From assembly GCA_045644465.1 (NCBI GenBank), contig JAZRGV010000049.1:1-40789 (forward strand): DNA of 40,789 nt, given 5' to 3'. Of this stretch, positions 31,376-37,342 are shown piece by piece (position 1 is the stretch's first letter; every line of letters begins with the position of its first letter). Under the pieces are notes generated by a model. That model was not told the DNA's origin, did not search any database, and saw only the letters and a program-made list of their open reading frames with translations. Origin of the DNA: HGM04593 sp045644465 (GTDB lineage: Bacteria; Bacteroidota; Bacteroidia; Bacteroidales; Bacteroidaceae). A program made the position numbers and the translations under genes.

Positions 31376-32368
31376 ATGAAACAAAGAATACTAAGTACAA
31401 TATTTGTACTCATGGCCTTTGTGGGAATAGTACGTTCGCAAACGCTCAGCGTTGAGCCGTTGTCTTTGCCCGCGGGTGCAGAGGGCGAGATTGTTGTCGG
31501 CCTCAGCGGTGCAACAACAATGACCGCACTGCAGTTCTGCATAAACATACCCGATGGCTATGAACTGAACTCACAGGGCGAAGGCTTTGGCGCAGTGCTT
31601 GGCAATGCCACACGTGGCGGCCACACCGTTAATGTGCAACAGGTGGGCGAGAGGAACTACCTGGTGGTGGTTTACAGTATGCACCTCAATACATTCGCTA
31701 ATGGCGAACTGGTAAAAATCCCCGTAGTGGCAAGCGGAGAGGGCGGCACAGCAACCGGTAGCCTGTACAACATAAGAATGGCTAATAAAGATGCCGAGAG
31801 CTTTGAATATAGCAGTGTGACATACACCACAGAAGCGAAAAATCCTGCGCTCGCAGTTGAGCCTGTAACAGTAAATGCAGGAGAGGCAGCCGTTATTGAG
31901 GTGAATATCTCCAACGCAACAGCAATGACTGCATTGCAGTTCAACTTGTCGTTGCCAAGCGGAGTTGCTCCAGATATTAATGCAATCTCGCGTGGTAATG
32001 CCACAAACGGACACATATTGAATGTGCATCCCCTTGCATGCGGTGACTATCTCGTTATACTTTACAACTTGTATAAAATTACTTTCAGCGATGGTACCTT
32101 GCTCTCAATCCCTGTTGTTGCAAGCGAGAATGGTGGAACAGTGAGCGGCAGCCTGTACAATGTTAGAATGTCAACAGCCGATGCCGTAAGCCACAAATGC
32201 GAAAATGTATCGTTTAAAGTAACAGTGAATTCTCCCGAAACCGGCATAGAGGAAGTGAAAGGTGAGAACGGAGCTGTAAAAGCTATCTACGATTTACAAG
32301 GTAGAAAAGTAAACACTTCAAGCAAAGGACTATATATCATTAATGGCAAAAAGGTTTTTGTAAAGTAA
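31376..32368 (+). CDS. Secreted protein with two cohesin-like repeats and a sorting-type tail
   Basis: 330 residues. After a signal peptide (1-21) come two homologous beta domains. Domain 1 (about 24-152) has LSVEPLSLPAGAEGEIVVGL, then TTMTALQFCINIPDG. Domain 2 (about 159-285) has LAVEPVTVNAGEAAVIEVNI, then TAMTALQFNLSLPSG. Both continue with a conserved LVKIPVVAS or LLSIPVVAS followed by GSLYN.RM. The pattern fits cohesin-like beta-sandwich modules. The C-terminus AIYDLQGRKVNTSSKGLYII resembles a T9SS/Por-type sorting tail. With two dockerin-loop proteins upstream, an extracellular cohesin-dockerin contact is a reasonable hypothesis. Confidence 0.65.
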   Translation: MKQRILSTIFVLMAFVGIVRSQTLSVEPLSLPAGAEGEIVVGLSGATTMTALQFCINIPDGYELNSQGEGFGAVLGNATRGGHTVNVQQVGERNYLVVVYSMHLNTFANGELVKIPVVASGEGGTATGSLYNIRMANKDAESFEYSSVTYTTEAKNPALAVEPVTVNAGEAAVIEVNISNATAMTALQFNLSLPSGVAPDINAISRGNATNGHILNVHPLACGDYLVILYNLYKITFSDGTLLSIPVVASENGGTVSGSLYNVRMSTADAVSHKCENVSFKVTVNSPETGIEEVKGENGAVKAIYDLQGRKVNTSSKGLYIINGKKVFVK

Positions 32369-32385
32369 AAGACATTTTTCAAGGC

Positions 32386-32413
32386 AATTCCCCACAGAGC
32401 TCTGTGGGGAATT
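32386..32413 (+). terminator. Intrinsic terminator after the cohesin-like gene
   Basis: A 14-bp perfect stem without loop in sequence (AATTCCCCACAGAG and its complement) followed by TTTGTTTT. It ends the dockerin/cohesin transcript. Confidence 0.8.
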
Positions 32414-32480
32414 TTTGTTTTAATCCCCACTTGGCATTGCGTGGCAATGTTTTTTGTATTCGTTTTGATATCTCTTTGTA

Positions 32481-32770
32481 GGGACACGGCACGCCGTGTC
32501 CGTTTTGTTTGGATGTCGTGCGAGTTTTGGTATCGCTGATGCTTTTTGCTGTTGCTGATGTATGTAGGGACACGGCATGCCGTGTCCCTACGGGGCGCGG
32601 TTTGTTCGCTGATGCTTTTTTTCGGACACGGCGTGCCGTGTCCCTACGGGGCGCGGATTGTTTGCTGATGCTTTTTTTCGGACACGGCGTGCCGTGTCCC
32701 TACGGGGCGCGGTTTGTTCGCTGATGTTTTTTTCGGACACGGTGTGCCGTGTCCCTACAAGGCGCGGATT
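32481..32770. repeat. Tandem array of GGACACGGC-type palindromes, 55-56 bp period
   Basis: Five copies of the palindrome GGACACGGCxxGCCGTGTCC occur at 32482, 32568, 32624, 32680 and 32735. From the second on, the period is 56, 56 and 55 bases, with the spacer CTACGGGGCGCGG, then TTGTTxGCTGATG and a T-run. It fills the gap before maf. Several frames stay open across it, but they are a by-product of the repeat. Confidence 0.8.
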
Positions 32771-32854
32771 GTGGACATCGACTGGCAATTATATCACTCT
32801 ACATTATTTTCTAAAATAATTTCTCCTTGCGGTGAAAAAAACAATCCAACCTAT

Positions 32855-32862
32855 TATATTTG
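32855..32862 (+). promoter_or_regulatory. -7 box TATATTTG for maf
   Basis: Matches TAnnTTTG 26 bases before the maf ATG. A -33 TTG lies about 24 bases upstream, further than optimal. Confidence 0.5.
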
Positions 32863-32888
32863 TACCTTGAAAAATTCTACAATTAATT

Positions 32889-33473
32889 ATGCTTGATAAT
32901 TTAAAGAAATATAAGGTTGTACTTGCGTCGGCATCGCCACGTCGCAGGGAATTGCTTGCCGGGCTTGATATTGATTTCGAGGTGCGTGCATTGCCCGATG
33001 TGGATGAGTCGTTCCCTGCCGATTTACAGGGTGGTGACATACCTCTTTATATAAGCAAGAAGAAAGCTGATGCCTATCGTTCTTTTATGGCCGATGATGA
33101 ACTTGTGATAACAGCCGATACTATTGTGTGGCTCGACGGCAAGGCTCTTGGCAAGCCAGCTGATGAGGACGAAGCACGTCGTATGATTCGCAATATGGCA
33201 GGGAAAACCCACTCGGTGTTTACCGGTGTTACAATAATCACCAAAGATGTACAGCATTGTTTTGTTGCACAATCGGATGTTACATTTGCCGAACTTGCCG
33301 ATGAGGAGATTGAATATTACGTACTTAAATATCGTCCGATGGACAAAGCCGGTGCATATGGCGCGCAGGAGTGGATAGGGTATATAGGTATGTCAAATAT
33401 AGTGGGCTCTTATTTCAATGTAATGGGCCTGCCGGTGCAAAGGCTTTATGTAGAGTTGAAGAGTATCCCTTGA
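32889..33473 (+). CDS. maf: Maf-family nucleotide pyrophosphatase
   Basis: 194 residues. LASASPRRRELL at the N-terminus is the Maf signature, followed by the KADAYRSFMADDELVITADT region with the catalytic aspartate, then GKPADEDEARRMIRNMAGKT and the C-terminal YVLKYRPMDKAGAYGAQEWI. It hydrolyses the pyrophosphate of dTTP/UTP or modified nucleotides in the cytoplasm. In other Bacteroidetes it often follows kdsC directly (from memory). Here 3.3 kb of secreted-protein genes and repeats separate them. Confidence 0.9.
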   Translation: MLDNLKKYKVVLASASPRRRELLAGLDIDFEVRALPDVDESFPADLQGGDIPLYISKKKADAYRSFMADDELVITADTIVWLDGKALGKPADEDEARRMIRNMAGKTHSVFTGVTIITKDVQHCFVAQSDVTFAELADEEIEYYVLKYRPMDKAGAYGAQEWIGYIGMSNIVGSYFNVMGLPVQRLYVELKSIP

Positions 33474-33560
33474 TAAGTTTTGGAACTTCGCTTTTGTTGC
33501 TTGTTTTGAACTACTTGAAGTTTATACTTGTTAGTTCTTTGTAGAAAAATAAAAAAAAAT

Positions 33561-33591
33561 TTTGTATTGCGCTTGCCTTGCACTATCTTTG
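33561..33591 (+). promoter_or_regulatory. Consensus promoter for pyrG
   Basis: TTTG (33561-33564), 19-base spacer, TATCTTTG (33584-33591): a perfect Bacteroidetes promoter, 59 bases before the pyrG ATG. It shows pyrG is independently and probably strongly transcribed. Confidence 0.75.
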
Positions 33592-33650
33592 CGTGTCCAA
33601 AGAAGATTGTTTTGGACATAAAGTGTTTGATAATTTAATTACAAAAAAAT

Positions 33651-35255
33651 ATGGCTGAAACAAAATTTATTTTCGTCACCGGTGGCGTTGCTTCTTCACT
33701 CGGAAAGGGTATTATCTCTGCTTCAATTGGTAAGCTTTTGCAGGCACGAGGATACAAGGTTACAATCCAGAAATTCGACCCATATATCAACGTCTCTCCC
33801 GGTACATTGAATCCACAGGAACATGGAGAGTGCTACATAACAATCGATGGTCACGAGGCCGACCTCGACCTCGGTCACTATGAGCGTTTTACCGATATAA
33901 AGACTACCCGTTGGAATACTTTTACAACAGGCCGTATCTATAGCGAGGTTATAGAAAAGGAGCGTCGTGGCGAGTATCTTGGAAAGACCGTTCAGGTTAT
34001 TCCTCACATCACCGACGAAATCAAACGTAAGATGAAACGTGGCAGCACAAAGGAGAAATTCGACTTTGTTATTACCGAGATTGGCGGTACTGTAGGCGAT
34101 ATCGAGGGTTTGCCATTCCTTGAGGCCATCCGTCAGTTGAAGTGGGAACTTGGCCGCAGAGCGGTGTGCGTTCACCTTACATACGTTCCTTATCTGGCTG
34201 CTGCAGGCGAATTGAAGACAAAACCTACACAGCATTCTGTAAAGCAGTTGCAGAGCCTCGGAATCCAGCCCGACTGTCTTGTACTCCGCGCAGAGCACAA
34301 ACTCAGCACCGGTCTTTGCAAGAAAGTTGCAAGCTTCTGTAATGTGATGCCTGACTGCGTAGTGCAGAGCCTTGATGTTCCTTCAATTTATGAGGTGCCC
34401 ATCAAGATGCAAGAGCAGGGACTTGATGCTGCTATTCTTCGTCTTACAGGCGAGGAGGTTGGCGAGACTCCCGAGATGAAACCTTGGCGCTCATTCGTTG
34501 AGCGTCGTAACAACGCAAAAAGGGTAATCAACATCGGTCTAGTAGGAAAATACGACCTTCAGGATGCATACAAGAGTATCCACGAGAGCCTTTCACAGTG
34601 CGGTACATACAACGACTGCAAAATCAAGCCTCACTTCATCAACAGCGAGAAGATAACAGAGGAGAACGTTGCTCAAGCTCTTAAGGGCATGGACGGTTAT
34701 ATCATCTGTCCGGGTGTTGGTCCACGCGGTTTCGAGGGTAAGGTTATTGCTGCGAAATATTGTCGCGAGAACAATCTTGTTACTCTTGGTATTGGTTTGG
34801 GTATGCAGGTTATGGCAATTGAGGTTGCACGTAATATCCTCGGCTATGCCGACGCTAACAGCTACGAGATGAACGAGGCAACAAGTCACAGAATTGTTGA
34901 CGTTATGGAGGATCTCAAGAGTGTAGGCAATCCTTTCGGTACAATGCGTCGTGGCGGCTATGATACTATTATTGCAAAGGATAGCAAAGCTTATGCTATT
35001 TATGGCGCAGAGAAGGTTACAGAGCGTCACTATCACCGTTTTGAGTTGAATACTGAGTATCGCGATGAACTTGTAAAGGCTGGTTTGGCTTGCACTGGTG
35101 TTCATGCAGAGAGCGGTCTCGTGGATATCGTTGAGGTTCCTGCCTGCGACTGGTACATGGGCGTAATCTATGAGCCACAGTATTCAAGTACAGTGCTTCA
35201 CCCATCACCTGTTGTAATGGACTTCGTGAAGAATGTTGTTGCCCGTAAGGGATAA
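33651..35255 (+). CDS. pyrG: CTP synthase with substituted glutaminase triad
   Basis: 534 residues, full length, colinear with CTP synthase. The synthetase half is well kept: P-loop GGVASSLGKG (11-20), the Mg-binding DLDLGHYERF (71-80), TEIGGTVGDIEG (142-153) and KPTQHSVKQLQ. The glutaminase half (about 293-534) is colinear but the catalytic residues are gone. The nucleophile motif GICLGMQ reads GIGLGMQ (Gly382), HPE reads EPQ (Glu508, Gln510), and the oxyanion PGGFG reads PGVGP. The conserved ERHRHRYEFN reads ERHYHRFELN. I infer an enzyme unable to use glutamine, perhaps ammonia-dependent. Whether a normal second PyrG exists is unknown. Confidence 0.9.
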   Translation: MAETKFIFVTGGVASSLGKGIISASIGKLLQARGYKVTIQKFDPYINVSPGTLNPQEHGECYITIDGHEADLDLGHYERFTDIKTTRWNTFTTGRIYSEVIEKERRGEYLGKTVQVIPHITDEIKRKMKRGSTKEKFDFVITEIGGTVGDIEGLPFLEAIRQLKWELGRRAVCVHLTYVPYLAAAGELKTKPTQHSVKQLQSLGIQPDCLVLRAEHKLSTGLCKKVASFCNVMPDCVVQSLDVPSIYEVPIKMQEQGLDAAILRLTGEEVGETPEMKPWRSFVERRNNAKRVINIGLVGKYDLQDAYKSIHESLSQCGTYNDCKIKPHFINSEKITEENVAQALKGMDGYIICPGVGPRGFEGKVIAAKYCRENNLVTLGIGLGMQVMAIEVARNILGYADANSYEMNEATSHRIVDVMEDLKSVGNPFGTMRRGGYDTIIAKDSKAYAIYGAEKVTERHYHRFELNTEYRDELVKAGLACTGVHAESGLVDIVEVPACDWYMGVIYEPQYSSTVLHPSPVVMDFVKNVVARKG

Positions 35256-35269
35256 ATGATAATTTAATA

Positions 35270-35302
35270 GAGGCTGATTGAAAAGGCTCTTTTTATCCAA
35301 CC
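35270..35302 (-). repeat. 33-bp repeat (copy 2), inverted relative to 24099-24131
   Basis: The reverse complement matches 24099-24131 at 29 of 33 positions. It lies 15 bases after the pyrG stop, with the AAAAAGAGCCTTTT-type core. Confidence 0.5.
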
Positions 35303-35312
35303 TATAAGCAAC

Positions 35313-35345
35313 GAGGATGACCCTTTTAAATTTTGGGTCATCCTC
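35313..35345. terminator. Bidirectional terminator between pyrG and the convergent hypothetical
   Basis: GAGGATGACCC (35313-35323) pairs with 35335-35345 across an 11-base A/T loop. It is followed by TTTAC on the plus strand, one base before the stop codon of the minus-strand gene. Confidence 0.7.
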
Positions 35346-35346
35346 T

Positions 35347-36087
35347 TTACTTTGCATACCAGATTTTTCTGGTGCAGTTTCTCACGGCATTCATTAGTCG
35401 TGGATCATAACCGTTTACTTTTCGTTCAGTCCAATTGCCTTGGTTGTCGTAAATATAATCGATAGTTGCAATATACCACTCTGATGAATCTTTTGTCATT
35501 GTTTCACTGACCTCGACAACATTTCCGTATTTGTCTTTGGTTGTTTGGGTTATTGTGAAGATTGTTCCTGTATTTGCATTTATACGCTCTTGAGTTATTG
35601 TGCCATCTGTGCTATATGTGTATTTGTATTTATAAGGTGGTGTGCCGTCGCAAAAGTATTCGTATGCACTTGCTTTTTTATTTTCAGCATTGTATGAAAT
35701 ACTTTTTTCATAAAGCAGTTTTGTTTTTGTTGTATCAGGGTATATGAATCCGTATTCTTGTGTCTTGATTATATTGCTATTGTTGTCATATTCAATGCAA
35801 TAGCGTGATTGTAGTTCTCTGTTACTATTGTACAAATTTTGTTCAATACAGTTTTTAAAATAAATGTATTCACAATAACCTGTAATCTTTCCATCCCTGA
35901 AGATTGTATATCCTGTAGTCGAGCCGGTATTATTGTATGTAAATACTATAGAGTCGCATCTCCAGTTGCTTGTCGTTACAATGCTGGCAACTTTGCCTCT
36001 AAGAATTTCCGTTCCGTACAAAGTCGTTTCGTTTTCTTTTGCCGGAAATAATAATAGATGGAGCAATATGTTTAATAAAAATGTCAT
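35347..36087 (-). CDS. Secreted hypothetical protein with YD-repeat-like strands
   Basis: 246 residues with a short hydrophobic leader (TFLLNILLHLLLF). The rest is rich in Tyr/Asn/Thr and reads as repeated beta-hairpin units of YD/RHS style: GYTIFRDGKITGYCEYIYF, CIEYDNNSNIIKTQEYGFIY, SISYNAENKKASAYEYF, KYTYSTDGTITQERINANTG, and IDYIYDNQGNWTERKVNGYD. Such units form extended beta scaffolds on the cell surface or in secreted polypeptides. It is short compared with RHS proteins and lacks their toxin core. It starts with its own ATG and faces pyrG. Function unknown. Confidence 0.65.
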   Translation of the reverse strand: MTFLLNILLHLLLFPAKENETTLYGTEILRGKVASIVTTSNWRCDSIVFTYNNTGSTTGYTIFRDGKITGYCEYIYFKNCIEQNLYNSNRELQSRYCIEYDNNSNIIKTQEYGFIYPDTTKTKLLYEKSISYNAENKKASAYEYFCDGTPPYKYKYTYSTDGTITQERINANTGTIFTITQTTKDKYGNVVEVSETMTKDSSEWYIATIDYIYDNQGNWTERKVNGYDPRLMNAVRNCTRKIWYAK

Positions 36088-36158
36088 TACCTCTACTTTT
36101 TATGTTTAGTTCAAAGTTAATCAACATAAAAGGTTTTGTCAATAGCTATTACAACTTT

Positions 36159-36677
36159 TTATAAGCCGATATTTATTTTTATTCCGTTCTTTCCATATCT
36201 GTTGAAGAAATCGAACAACTCCTTTTTCTTTTTTTGTGTACCTGTTGTTGTGTAGTTATCACTATTGCTGTCGTGTATGAACTTTTCTGCCGGCAGTAGG
36301 CAACCAGACGTGTCTGTGCTGTCAACTCCGCCATGTATTGCAATGCCTGTTCTTCCAGGAACATTGTCAACATACCATTCAAAACGTTGCCCTTTTTTCT
36401 TGGGGACAATGTTGTAGCTACCATACAATATAGCCTTATCATCGCCTTCTATCTTGGCTCTTTCGTAATCCGTCCTTGGTTCAAGGAAGTATCCGCTCAT
36501 AGAATTTACTCGCTTACCTTGTTCATCGTATGCCGTTGCGAGGAATGCACTTGCAGTACTGTCTCTCCCGTACCATAATCTGTTGGTGTTTATTACAATA
36601 TGGGTAGAAGGTGTTACAGCCTCTTTATTGCCATTCTTGTGCGATTTTGCTCTTTCAAAAGTTTGGTGATTTTTCAT
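36159..36677 (-). CDS. DUF5675-like protein
   Basis: I start at ATG 36677 (172 residues, MKNHQTFERAKSHKNG); an upstream TTG at 36707 overlaps a -7 box and would lie in or before the transcript start. The C-terminal half, ILYGSYNIVPKKKGQRFEWY, then VPGRTGIAIHGGVDSTDTSG and CLLPA, matches the DUF5675 pattern (an L,D-transpeptidase-like His/Cys arrangement, H then S-G-C). The N-terminal part contains a 'NTNRLWYGRDSTASAF' strand like the DUF5675 start. No signal peptide is seen. The activity of this family is not established. Confidence 0.65.
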   Translation of the reverse strand: MKNHQTFERAKSHKNGNKEAVTPSTHIVINTNRLWYGRDSTASAFLATAYDEQGKRVNSMSGYFLEPRTDYERAKIEGDDKAILYGSYNIVPKKKGQRFEWYVDNVPGRTGIAIHGGVDSTDTSGCLLPAEKFIHDSNSDNYTTTGTQKKKKELFDFFNRYGKNGIKINIGL

Positions 36678-36704
36678 AGTAAAGTATTGTTTAAGTAAAT
36701 AGCG

Positions 36705-36712
36705 CAAAGATA
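36705..36712 (-). promoter_or_regulatory. -7 box TATCTTTG for the DUF5675-like gene
   Basis: Minus-strand perfect match 27 bases before ATG 36677. It decides the start: a TTG start at 36707 would overlap the box. Confidence 0.6.
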
Positions 36713-36857
36713 CTTTGAAGTGAAGTAATGAAGGTTGCTATATTACCTTAATGCCTTTGTGCTTATTCTCATTTAGTCAGTTTAAATGATTTCCACGGGC
36801 AATTCTATTACTTTTCATATGCAGTTCTTTGTAAATAATATACTGTTAATCTTTTTT

Positions 36858-36924
36858 AACTAATAAAATTAGTTTGGCAACTAAAAAATATAGTTCTTTG
36901 CGGTGCGAACTAAAAAAAATAGTT
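36858..36924 (+). promoter_or_regulatory. Three BlaI/MecI-type operators AACTA-N7-TAGTT
   Basis: Perfect dyads AACTA-N7-TAGTT at 36858-36874, 36879-36895 and 36908-36924, upstream of the BlaI-like gene. A near-consensus -7 element GTTCTTTG (36893-36900) lies between the second and third. Repressor dimers could therefore block the promoter and the start site. The dyad width matches winged-helix BlaI/MecI operators. Confidence 0.8.
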
Positions 36925-36970
36925 TAAGCCAATAATCATTATAGTTTGAAAAACGTAAAAACTTAATATC

Positions 36971-37330
36971 ATGAAGAATTTGACAAAAAGAGAAGAGGAA
37001 CTGATGAAACTCTTTTGGGAGAAGGGACGATTGTTTGTAAAGGAAATTATTGAATTACTCGATGAGCCTAAGCCGCATTTCAATACCATATCGACTATTG
37101 TGCGTGGGTTGGAAGCAAAAGGATATGTGGCTCACGAGGCTTTCGGTAATACTCATCGCTATTATGCTGCGGTGAGTGAGGATGAATATGGCAGGAGTTC
37201 ACTAAAAAATGTGGTTAACCGTTATTTCAGCAACTCTTATATGAGTGCGGTCTCGTCGCTTGTTCAGGAAGAGAAAATCTCTGTCGATGAACTTAAAAGC
37301 CTTATCGAACTTATTGAAAAACAGAAGTAA
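36971..37330 (+). CDS. BlaI/MecI/CopY-family repressor
   Basis: 119 residues, typical for the family. The winged helix runs from LTKREEELMKLFWEKGRLF through PHFNTISTIVRGLEAKGYVA to HEAFGNTHRYYAAVSEDEYG, followed by a helical dimerisation tail (VVNRYFSNSYMSAVSSLVQE). BlaI proteins bind dyads as dimers and are removed by proteolysis when the paired sensor peptidase is activated. The gene is 12 bases upstream of a BlaR1-like sensor and directly below three operators, so it should repress its own operon. No beta-lactamase is adjacent. Confidence 0.93.
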   Translation: MKNLTKREEELMKLFWEKGRLFVKEIIELLDEPKPHFNTISTIVRGLEAKGYVAHEAFGNTHRYYAAVSEDEYGRSSLKNVVNRYFSNSYMSAVSSLVQEEKISVDELKSLIELIEKQK

Positions 37331-37342
37331 TTTGTTCTCGTC

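Noticed and set aside
32565..32770. CRISPR array
   Set aside because: The period is regular, but both repeat and spacer are repeated and the repeats are full palindromes. There are no unique spacers and no cas genes in the window.
32509..32788. Small proteins encoded in the palindrome array
   Set aside because: Both strands stay open only because the repeat unit lacks stops; the peptides are repetitive (TRHAVSEK-type) with no start signals.
36705..36712. TTG 36707 as start of the DUF5675-like gene
   Set aside because: It overlaps the TATCTTTG -7 box, so it would precede the transcript start; the ATG at 36677 fits better.
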